From assembly GCA_964562985.1 (NCBI GenBank), contig CAZLWE010000044.1, positions 1 to 28,759 of the forward strand: a stretch of 28,759 nucleotides of DNA, given 5' to 3'. Below the pieces are notes generated by a model. The model saw only the letters and a program-made list of their open reading frames with translations, searched no databases and was not told the DNA's origin. Positions 13,875 to 22,279 of the stretch are shown in pieces. This stretch comes from SHLQ01 sp964562985 (GTDB taxonomy: Bacteria; Actinomycetota; Acidimicrobiia; Acidimicrobiales; SHLQ01). Numbering within the stretch: the stretch's first letter is position 1; every line of letters begins with the position of its first letter. Made by a program: the position numbers and the translations under genes.

Positions 13875-14795
13875 ATGTCGACACGAAATGCGCTTTCGAT
13901 GCGAGAGCCCGACGGTTATGTCGAGTGGTCTTCATCGAAGAAGGCCGACTGGTTATGGTCGAGGTTGATCCTCGGCACCGAACACGACCGCACCGACCTT
14001 CCTCGGCTCGCACTCCCGTTTCGAACCGCGCCACTCACCGAAGCGGGAATTGTCGTGCGCCGAGGCGAATTGGACAAGGCGCTCACCCGGACGTCTGACC
14101 TGATGGAAGCCGGGCGCCCCAAGCTGATTCACGCCCATGGATCCGTAGCGAAGGTCACCCTTGTTCCATCGGAGGATTCTCCATTCACCGGACTCCTTTC
14201 GGCTAGCACCGGCGGGGCGATCGGCGTCATACGTATGTCACTAGTTGCGCGTGTTTTCGGAGATGCTGCATACACCCCGGCGATGGCGCTCAAGTTGTTA
14301 ATCGACTCGAAACCGTCTGCCGATGTGCTCGCGATGAATCACACCGTAGGCCAAGGTCGTGATTTCAACCTTTTCACCAACGACTTCACCAACGACTTGT
14401 CGGACACACACGACGAGTTACGCGCACCTCAAAAGCTTATGTCGTTCTTTTTTAACCGGGTCTCCCGTCAACCGAGACGAATGATCTGTGATCACCTCGT
14501 CAACCAACGTGCCGATGGCTCCCCGGTCGCATCAGCCCTTGGCCCGGATCGGTTGATCTTCCGACCAACACCGATAGCCAAGACCGCCTTCACCGACCGA
14601 CAGGGCGTCGACTTCCGCCTAGTACTGGGCGACCTAGAACCCGGCACAACGATCTATGAGATCGAGGGTGTGGTCGGTTCCAAACATCATCCGATCGGTT
14701 CGCTTCAGATCACGACCAACTTCGTGTCGAGCGATGGAGGCGACCGGCTCTTCTTCCGCCACGTCCACGACCCCAACGATCACAAAACGACGTAA
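13875..14795 (+). CDS. catalase-fold protein (catalase-related, possible fatty-acid hydroperoxide enzyme)
   Basis: 306 residues with GGAG ahead of the ATG. RPKLIHAHGSVAKV (His86) resembles the catalase distal-His motif RVVHAKG, and MNHTVGQGRDFNLFTNDFTN has Asn155, 69 residues later; the distal His-Asn pair in catalases and coral allene oxide synthase is about 70 apart. The end (GGDRLFFRHVHDPND) resembles the catalase heme-ligand region RLFxYPDTH, but the Tyr that binds heme iron is Arg or absent, so heme binding is uncertain. It is shorter than true catalases (about 480 residues), as expected for a minimal catalase domain. It lies tail to tail, two bases away, with the lipase-lipoxygenase gene. 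By analogy with catalase-related allene oxide synthases paired with lipoxygenases, it may act on fatty-acid hydroperoxides; this is inference. Confidence 0.65.
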   Translation: MSTRNALSMREPDGYVEWSSSKKADWLWSRLILGTEHDRTDLPRLALPFRTAPLTEAGIVVRRGELDKALTRTSDLMEAGRPKLIHAHGSVAKVTLVPSEDSPFTGLLSASTGGAIGVIRMSLVARVFGDAAYTPAMALKLLIDSKPSADVLAMNHTVGQGRDFNLFTNDFTNDLSDTHDELRAPQKLMSFFFNRVSRQPRRMICDHLVNQRADGSPVASALGPDRLIFRPTPIAKTAFTDRQGVDFRLVLGDLEPGTTIYEIEGVVGSKHHPIGSLQITTNFVSSDGGDRLFFRHVHDPNDHKTT

Positions 14796-14797
14796 CG

Positions 14798-17700
14798 CTA
14801 AAAGCTGATCGATGCTTCCCAATGGCGAGGCTGCATTCGCCCGAAGCGAACCGCACGCTCCTCGTTGTGCGCATCAAGTTCATGATCTAGCTCGCGCAAA
14901 CTTTTTTGCAGGCCGCTCACGGCGCGTGCCAAGCGCGGCTCGTCGATCCACCGCTCGGGCGTGAGATTCAACAGGTTGTTCCCTCCGACGTTGAAGCGGC
15001 TGGCATCGCTTGCCTGATCCATCAAGAACACGTCATTCATCGTCGGCGCAGGAATCGGACGCTCTAGGCGCCCATCACCAACGGCTTCGCCCAAGCGGGC
15101 CAAATTGGTGATCGCCTTATCGTCAGGGTCGTCAGAGTCCAAGATTGGCGAGAGGTCGCCACACACTTCGTGCATCACGTTGTTGTATAGGAACGACGCG
15201 AGCACATCGACGAGACGACTCCGGTCGAGCAGGTCGGAGCGAGCGTCAAAGTTGGGAATGAGCGTACCGAGTGTGCGGTACCAAATATCGAGATGGTCAT
15301 CGCTACGAACCGCTTCGTCGTCTAGCCCGAGCACATCCAAGTAGCCCTCGATCATCTCGGTGAAGTGCGGCCAGGCCAGCTTGGCGTCGTGCACATAAGG
15401 GTGGTCGACAATTTCGTCGAGGCCGCGGGCCTCGATGTCGCGCATCGGGTTCCATGAATCGAAGCTGAACGCGGAGAGACGATTGTGGAACAGGGTCGAT
15501 GCAACATCACTGTTGATGAAACCCGAAGCCACGAAGTAACTAGTCGGCGTGAAAAAGGCTTGATAGGCGTAATCGTTGACCTGCAAAGTCCCGTAGCTGA
15601 AGAAGTGCATGAACGGTCGAAGCGGATGCCAGGTTGGAAGGCTGTATGCGCTCAAAGCAAACGCGCCCCCAACAATAAAGTGCACCTCGAGTAGATGGCG
15701 CAGAAACGGCACCACTCGAATATCGGCGGCGTTCACTACTCTCTTGGCCCTCTCCCACGTGGTGTCGCCGGGACGATGGGTGAAGCGGCCGACATCGATC
15801 TGGCGGGGCCGGAGATGGCCATCTATTACGTCGAAACGAGCAACGACTCGGGGAAGGACCCCGTCGAAGAGGTCCTCGAAGTCCAAGATGAAGCCGTCAT
15901 CGGTCTTGCGAAGATCGAATGGATTAGGGCCTTGTAGCCGGAGCCGAACAAACGTGGAATCATCGGTGGGGTTCGACCAGCCGTCTTCGGGTGGGCCAAA
16001 CGACGTGCTCCACGGGTTTTCCGGTAACCAAGGGACATCTCGTCGGATCGGCAACTTCGAGTATCCGAAGAATCCGAGCTTGCCCAGCCCGTAGTACTTC
16101 GCCTTGTAAGAAACCCGCAACTGCGCTTCCGCCGGAATTGTCTCGGGAACCATCAGCTCCTTCGGCAGCCACTCCAACCCGTCGTAGTGGCCACAGGCCC
16201 GAACGACCTTCGGCATCCCGCTCACCGGCGGTACCCGGCGTCGATATCCCGACTCGTCCCCTCCGGCGACGGTACGGCGGTGGATCTGACGCATCGCCAC
16301 AATCGCCTTCACCTTGAACTCGTCGAAGCCGTCGACCGGAGGCCCACTTGCGAGAGCGACCGGTCTCGATCCATCATTCGAGGCTGGTGGTTGCCGTCGA
16401 TAGGTTCCAAGTCCCGCGGCCAAGACGTCGCTCGCGAGAAGCGCGTCGAGCGCAAACCCGTTCTTGGAAGCCTCACGGACGATGAACCACCGTCGAAGGT
16501 ACTCTTCGGTTGATCCAGGCTGGACACCGCGGATGTCGCGAACGTGGCGAACGAGCTCGTCGATTGAGCTCGCGGATCTGCTCATCACCGACAACAGTCG
16601 TTTGCGACGACGCACCCGTTCTGGAGCAGGTTTCGTGAATGGGAACTTGTAGGAAGAACCACGGTCCACGACGTTGGCCGCCACCGATACCAATAATGCG
16701 TCCTCGTCGTCGTTGACCGCGAACAACTCGTCAAGATCAAAGCCGTCCTGGGCGACGGCGGCGAGCGCTGTTCCCAGGTCAGCGAAGTCGCGCCACGGCT
16801 CAAAGTCAGCAACGTCTTCACCCACGGCGGTGTTCTGCCATGCCAATTCGCCGATGAGCGTGCGTCGAGTCACCGACGGTTCGTGGTTGATCGTGCCGAT
16901 TCGGCCGTTCTCCATCCGCACTGCCAGCCCGACATGTTCGTTGTCGGGGAACTCGGGAATGGGGTCGCCGTGAATCCACACACGGCGGGCGTCTATGCGA
17001 GAGTTGAACGCGTTGGCAAAGGCCGTATCACCAGACTTTTGCGCGCCAAATGAGGTCACGCAAATACCATCGAGGGGCCAGTCACGCAGCGATTCAGGAA
17101 GCGCTTGACGTAAGGAACCCAGCGATAGCGCGGCACCAAGCTGAACAGCCAGCGCTCCGCCCAAACTGTGTCCCGTTACGTGAATCGACGCGGGTGGCGC
17201 TCCCCGCCGGACGGCAACGTCATCGAGGCAGTGGACAATCGTTCCCATCGACGACAGGATCGAGTCCCGCAAGCCGCGCGTCACCAATCCAACCGGTGAA
17301 ATCCGGTGATCCTCAACCGTCTGCAAGAACTCCATATCGGTAACCCAATCCGGGTTGCCCGCCTCGGTCACGAAGCCTTGGTACGCAGCCCGATACGCAT
17401 CACCGCTTTGGCTTCCCCGAAACGCGATGTGCACCTCGTAACCTTTTGCCGTCGACCGATCGAGGATGATTCCTAACAGGCTCCAGGCGTGAGGTTTGCC
17501 GTCGTAGGAACCCGTACCGCCCTCAAACGGATAGAGCGTGTCGGGTGCGGCCGAGTCATGGGTGATGCGTGAACTGAAGTGAGGGTCGATCGGTCTGCCG
17601 CTGCGCTGATCGCGGTACTCACACACAACCGTCTCTCGCAAGCGTTCGGTTAGCGAGCCGTGCGCTGCCAAGAGCCGGTGCTTGCTGCCATCGTTCGTGA

Positions 17701-18001
17701 TCACCGGGCGAGTCGGGTCGATCCGCCGATAGTCGGTTATCACCGGGTCGAGTTCGGTATTCGTGTCCCAATCGCGAACCGATCCCGGGCCGCGTAACCA
17801 GTTCTTACCCGCTACCGCTTCGTGCACCAGTTGCATGGCGTTTGGTCGCCGACTCGATCCCGGCCGCGTCCACTCCTCAAAGAACGGGTCCAGCGGCCAT
17901 ATGAGCGACTGGTTGTACACCTGGTAGGCAAGACAGCACAGGTCAAAGGCGAACAGATCTTCAACGCTCGGGCTTGCCCCGACCTCTTCCTCGCCCCGCA
18001 T
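14798..18001 (-). CDS. class 3 lipase - lipoxygenase fusion protein
   Basis: 1067 residues from ATG 18001, chosen for its GAGGAG ribosome binding site and five-base gap after the MFS stop. The N-terminal half is a class 3 lipase: EVHIAFRGSQSGD near 190, Gly277-His-Ser279-Leu-Gly-Gly, then IHGDPIPEFPD and INHEPSV giving Asp and His. The C-terminal half (about 600-1067) is lipoxygenase-like: His769-x4-His774-x17-His792-Pro, the same spacing as plant lipoxygenase iron sites, and a third His944 in YNNVMHEVCGD. The usual Asn four residues after that His is Gly here, and the chain ends Ile-Ser-Phe rather than with Ile, so iron coordination may be altered. There is no signal peptide. Predicted action: release of a fatty acid from a lipid, then dioxygenation to a hydroperoxide. 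It is the last gene of the cyclase/SulP operon. Confidence 0.85.
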   Translation of the reverse strand: MRGEEEVGASPSVEDLFAFDLCCLAYQVYNQSLIWPLDPFFEEWTRPGSSRRPNAMQLVHEAVAGKNWLRGPGSVRDWDTNTELDPVITDYRRIDPTRPVITNDGSKHRLLAAHGSLTERLRETVVCEYRDQRSGRPIDPHFSSRITHDSAAPDTLYPFEGGTGSYDGKPHAWSLLGIILDRSTAKGYEVHIAFRGSQSGDAYRAAYQGFVTEAGNPDWVTDMEFLQTVEDHRISPVGLVTRGLRDSILSSMGTIVHCLDDVAVRRGAPPASIHVTGHSLGGALAVQLGAALSLGSLRQALPESLRDWPLDGICVTSFGAQKSGDTAFANAFNSRIDARRVWIHGDPIPEFPDNEHVGLAVRMENGRIGTINHEPSVTRRTLIGELAWQNTAVGEDVADFEPWRDFADLGTALAAVAQDGFDLDELFAVNDDEDALLVSVAANVVDRGSSYKFPFTKPAPERVRRRKRLLSVMSRSASSIDELVRHVRDIRGVQPGSTEEYLRRWFIVREASKNGFALDALLASDVLAAGLGTYRRQPPASNDGSRPVALASGPPVDGFDEFKVKAIVAMRQIHRRTVAGGDESGYRRRVPPVSGMPKVVRACGHYDGLEWLPKELMVPETIPAEAQLRVSYKAKYYGLGKLGFFGYSKLPIRRDVPWLPENPWSTSFGPPEDGWSNPTDDSTFVRLRLQGPNPFDLRKTDDGFILDFEDLFDGVLPRVVARFDVIDGHLRPRQIDVGRFTHRPGDTTWERAKRVVNAADIRVVPFLRHLLEVHFIVGGAFALSAYSLPTWHPLRPFMHFFSYGTLQVNDYAYQAFFTPTSYFVASGFINSDVASTLFHNRLSAFSFDSWNPMRDIEARGLDEIVDHPYVHDAKLAWPHFTEMIEGYLDVLGLDDEAVRSDDHLDIWYRTLGTLIPNFDARSDLLDRSRLVDVLASFLYNNVMHEVCGDLSPILDSDDPDDKAITNLARLGEAVGDGRLERPIPAPTMNDVFLMDQASDASRFNVGGNNLLNLTPERWIDEPRLARAVSGLQKSLRELDHELDAHNEERAVRFGRMQPRHWEASISF

Positions 18002-18006
18002 CGCTT

Positions 18007-19695
18007 CTAACTCCTCGTGTTGCTTTCGGGCCCATCCAGATTCGGAATCTCTACAATCTGGTCGCCAAAGTCCATCTCCGAAACACCTCGCCACATCGTG
18101 ACGCGAGCGGAGTTGTCGGCCGAGACGGCTCGTAGAAACGGCTCCTGGGTAATGGCCAACAACGTTGTTTCCTGCGTCGCTACCACAGTCGCTGTTCTCG
18201 GGACGTCAGCGAGCAGTGCAACCTCGCCGAACGAGTTCCCGCGTTCGACTGTCCGAACAAAATTACCGTCCATCAACACTGCGCAGGCACCGGTCATCAC
18301 CACGTAGAACCGATCGCCGGTCTCACCCTGGCGCACCACTTCAGAGGTTGAGCCAACCTCGACGAGTTCTGCGTGACGCGCCACCGCTTCCAGCGTCATC
18401 GGAGGGAGGGGGGCAAACGCGGGAACCTGTCGTAGAAGGCCAATCTCCACCAGTGGCACCGACGCACTCGACTCGGCCATCCGCAGCGAACGCCACGTTG
18501 CGAACGCTACCAACCCATACATTGCGGCAAACACCGCCAGGGTGAGGGTAGGTCCTGACACGGCAAGGGTCAGTTGCGCCGTGATCGAACCTGCAAGAAT
18601 CCCAACGCCCGAACCAAGTTCCTGCAACACGAATACCCCAGCAACGGTGTCGTCATCAGCGGACCGCTGCAAGAGGGCCCTCGATACAACGACCACCGTA
18701 AAGCGAGCTGCTCCGAGAATCGGCAATCCGACAAAGAGCGGTGCGATCGACGCAGACGAACCGGACAAGGCAACCGCGAGCAGCCCGATCACCACGGCAC
18801 AGATCACCAGGCCAGCCGACAGCATGGCAGCGAGACGATTGGTTCGGTGTGCAAACGAACTGAGTGCCACTGCTCCCACAGCGCCCGCCCCAAAGGCGGT
18901 GGTGAGAAGACTCGATGATGTCGCTTCGAGACCGAGGGTGTCGAGGGTGATGACCACGAACAAAATGTCAAGCGCACCGACTAGGCCATATTGAAACGCA
19001 ATGAGCCCAACAAGGGAAAGAAGCCCGCCACGCGAGCGGAGCTGACGGAAAGGCGCGACGACCGTAGACCGCAACGAGGCTGGACGCGCGGCCGCCATTC
19101 TCGCCGACCGACCGCGAGCGTGGTCCACGGCTTGCAACCCTGCCGCACCGATCAGCGCTATCGCAAAACCAACAAATACCGCGCCTGGCCCACCGATGGC
19201 GATCAACCCTGTCGAAGCCAAGGGACCAAAAAACGCCGCAGAACTGTCGGAATGACCAATCCATAAATTCGCCGTTGAGAGTTGTGCCGGGCGTTCACAA
19301 AGCAAGGGCATGAGCACGGCTTGAGCCGGACGTAGCACCCGAAACGCGGCCAGCGAAGCCGCCGCACCAAACAAGACGATCCACAGCGGCCCGCCCAAAA
19401 TCGCCGCTACGCCGGCAAGAAGGAAGCCGGCTGATTGGCCGAGGAAAGAGCCCAGACGAACAATGTTTGGCTGCCATCGCGCAGCCGCATACCCAGCGAT
19501 TGGAGATGACACGACCGTGACAGCCAGCAAACAGATCGACGCGACACCAGTTGCCGCTGTCCCACCTTGTTGGAAGGCATAGACAAACGCGCCGATGTAC
19601 ACCGCCCACTCAGCCGCAGCGACAAGGAAGTGGCCGAGCACGAGACGCTGTAACGGCCCCCCACGAATAGCTCCCTGACCGCCCCCGCGCTTCAT
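18007..19695 (-). CDS. MFS transporter with C-terminal cyclic-nucleotide-binding domain
   Basis: 562 residues. Residues about 15-400 form roughly 10-12 membrane helices of the major facilitator superfamily, closest in feel to the drug-efflux-like (MFS_1/MFS_3) group. After a linker, residues about 420-540 form a cyclic-nucleotide-binding domain: VVRQGETGDRFYVVMTGACA and the phosphate cassette FGEVALLADVPRTATV with Glu491 and Arg500, the pair that binds cAMP. The substrate is unknown. It lies 46 bases after the cyclase gene and five bases before the lipase-lipoxygenase gene, so nucleotide-gated export of a lipoxygenase product is a natural hypothesis. The fusion gives a direct way for cAMP to gate transport. 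Confidence 0.9.
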   Translation of the reverse strand: MKRGGGQGAIRGGPLQRLVLGHFLVAAAEWAVYIGAFVYAFQQGGTAATGVASICLLAVTVVSSPIAGYAAARWQPNIVRLGSFLGQSAGFLLAGVAAILGGPLWIVLFGAAASLAAFRVLRPAQAVLMPLLCERPAQLSTANLWIGHSDSSAAFFGPLASTGLIAIGGPGAVFVGFAIALIGAAGLQAVDHARGRSARMAAARPASLRSTVVAPFRQLRSRGGLLSLVGLIAFQYGLVGALDILFVVITLDTLGLEATSSSLLTTAFGAGAVGAVALSSFAHRTNRLAAMLSAGLVICAVVIGLLAVALSGSSASIAPLFVGLPILGAARFTVVVVSRALLQRSADDDTVAGVFVLQELGSGVGILAGSITAQLTLAVSGPTLTLAVFAAMYGLVAFATWRSLRMAESSASVPLVEIGLLRQVPAFAPLPPMTLEAVARHAELVEVGSTSEVVRQGETGDRFYVVMTGACAVLMDGNFVRTVERGNSFGEVALLADVPRTATVVATQETTLLAITQEPFLRAVSADNSARVTMWRGVSEMDFGDQIVEIPNLDGPESNTRS

Positions 19696-19740
19696 CGGCG
19701 CAATCTAGCACGGGCAACTATGGCTCCTGGCAGCGCGGCT

Positions 19741-22279
19741 CTAGGGTGCCTCTGCCCCACCCGAGCCCGCCAATTCGTCAAGCCACTCGGTCGCCTGTGC
19801 TCCTGCCTGGTTGATGGACCAGCCGTGCCCGGCCGTAAATGCATCGGTGTCACCGCCGATGGCGGCTTCAACGGCCTCACGAACCTCTCGGCGAGGACGG
19901 TGTCCCTGGCTCATCATCGCTCCGAGGAGGGCAGCCCCATCGTTGACTCGACCGGCTCGGCACAAGATCACCGATGCTGCTCCCAAGAGATGACTCGCCC
20001 CGACGAGATAGTGCCGACCCATCGTTGCCCGAATCTCCCTCGCGGCTATTTCTGCCGCCTCTTCGACGGGTCCGGTTAGCGCCGAGAAATGGACGGTCAG
20101 CCCGTTGATCAAATGGCTCATGAGGTGATTTCTCGAAAGCGACTCGGCCATAGCGAGCCCACTGCGAACGGCCTCGTCCGTGGTCGACCAGTTAATGATC
20201 AAGTTGGCAACCGCTTGGGCCCAGTAGCCAACGGTTAGCGCACTCGCGCTTCCCGTTTCGTTCGCTTCGGCGAGCGCATGCTCGGCCATGCGGACCGCTT
20301 CTTTGCTGGGGGCGCGAAGGCAGAGCGAAAANNNNNNNNNNNNNNNNNNNNNNNNNNNNNNNNNNNNNNNNNNNNNNNNNNNNNNNNNNNNNNNNNNNNN
20401 NNNNNNNNNNNNNNNNNNNNNNNNNNNNNNNTTCGAGAAGCTCGCGCGCCCAGCCAAAGAACTCCATACGCATCGCGAACGTGGAAAACCACGCCAGATC
20501 AACCACTATCGCCGCTGCCGCATCCAGTTCTCCGGCACGTACCAGGTGGTCGAAACCGACCCGGATGTTGCTGCTGCTGACATCGATGCGGGCCCATACT
20601 TCAGCCTCACGGGCGGTCATCAGATCTCGCCCGCATCGTGCCGCAAGCGCCGCATAAAAGTGGGCGTGGGCACTCTGGCGCTGAGCCAACAAGTCGGGGC
20701 TTCGTTGTTCGAGCTGTGAAACCCCGAACTGACGAATTGTTTCGAGGACAGAGAACGTCATCTCGCCTTGCCCAGGTTGGGTCTTGACGAGGGATAGGTC
20801 GATGAGCTGCGCTAGATCGTCGAGAAGTGTGATCTCGTCCTCGATCGACAGCACGACAGCCGCAGCCTCAAGCGTGAAACCTCCAACGAAGACACTCAGG
20901 CCTTCGAGGACAGACTGTTGCACTCCGTTGAGTTGCTCGAAACTCCAGGCAAGAACGGCTTGGAGACCAGAGCGCTTCGATGTCGCGTCGACCCCCAAGA
21001 CACCAAGCCCACCCTGCAACCCTTCGAGCAATCGTTCTGGTGTGAGAAGTCGTAGTCGTGCCGCAGCAAGTTCCAATGCGAGCGGAATGCCGTCGAGGTA
21101 GCGCGCGATCGCGAGCAGCGCTTTGTTGTGCTCGTTGGCGTCAAACCCTGGGTCACGCTCAAACGCTCGCTCGGTAAGTAGCTCGACCGCGTCGGAATCG
21201 ACAGCGAGCGGCTCCAGGTTTACGCGCTGTTCCCCCACCAAGCCCATCGGTTTACGCGAGGTCACCAAAATCGTCGGGCCGTCGATAGCGAGTAACCGTT
21301 CGATAACGGGCGCAACAGCCGGCTTCACGTGCTCACAGTTGTCGAACACGATGAGAACATCGCGCTCCTTCACGAAATTGACGATGCTCGAAAGGAGGTC
21401 CTGGTCCGGCTGTCGCCGCGCTCCTAGCGCTTCTGCAAGTGCTGCCAGGACGCTTGCGTCAGGATCGATTCCAGCGGCGGCAATCGACCCAAGCGGACAA
21501 TAAACCACCCCATCTACAAACCGGTCGGCTTGATCACGAGCCGCGGCGATTGCGAGACGAGTCTTTCCCATCCCTCCAAGTCCGATGATCGACACAAGCC
21601 GACGATCCGCCAGAAAGCCCGCTACCCGCTCGATCTCCGGTTGCCGTCCGATCAGGCGCCCGCCTTCGGGCGGCAGACCGCTACCGGCAAGCGCTTGACG
21701 GCTGCGCAAGGGGCGATCGTCGTTTATCAGGTCGTCTGCCGCTACGAGGTAGATGCGCTCGCGCCCGCATCCCTTGAGTTGTATTTGCCCACAGTCCTCG
21801 AACCGAACACCGCTGTCGTGCACGTGGGCGTTGGAATCCACGATTACCTCGGTGACCGCAATCTGATCGCCGTTCGCAATTTCTGCGACGCGGGCGGCAC
21901 GGTTGATCACACTCCCGTAGTAGTCCTCACCATCGGGAGTAGAAACCCCCGAGTGAAGGCCAATTCGCACACGCATCCGCTCCACGTCATCCCAGAGGTC
22001 CTCCTGGAAGTGACGTTGCATTCCATAGGCCGCGGAGAGCGCTTGGGAAGACGACGTGAATACGGCCTTGATGCCATCACCCGTGTGGTTGATGACGATT
22101 CCGTCGTGGCGACCGACTAAGTCGTTGGCCACACGGTCGTGGTAGCGCAGCGCCGTGCGCGCGGATTCGGGTCGGCGTTCCCACGCGGCAGAACTACCTT
22201 CGAGGTCGGTGAACAGGAAGGTGATTTGGCCGCTCGGAAGGTCTTGACGAACGCGGGGGCTCTCCGTGGTTCGACTCAC
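19741..22279 (-). CDS. class III nucleotidyl cyclase with STAND ATPase and repeat domains (interrupted by assembly gap)
   Basis: GTG start at 22279 overlapping the SulP stop (GTGA). Residues 15-185 are a class III cyclase: metal Asp25 in FLFTDLEGSS and Asp68 in HTGDGIKAVF, Asp119 in GEDYYGSVINR, Asn126 and Arg130. The position of the purine-specifying Lys (four before Asp68) is Asn64. An ATPase follows: Walker A IIGLGGMGKTRL, Walker B VLIVFDNCEHV and sensor-like TILVTSRKPMG; then helical repeats to the end. Soluble adenylyl cyclases and mycobacterial cyclase-ATPase regulators share this layout. The 100-N gap (20332-20431) splits the frame: 616 codons before it, 197 after it including the stop. 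Both sides sit on codon boundaries, so the nominal 100 bases cannot be the true length if the gene is intact. The product (cAMP or cGMP) is unproven. Confidence 0.85.
20332..20431. other. assembly gap of 100 Ns
   Basis: Exactly 100 undetermined bases, the usual placeholder for a gap of unknown size, inside the cyclase gene. The missing piece lies in its helical-repeat region. Confidence 0.99.

Noticed and set aside
18002..18094. Upstream extension of the lipase-lipoxygenase to 18094
   Set aside because: It would overlap the MFS coding end by 88 bases, whereas ATG 18001 has a GAGGAG ribosome binding site.
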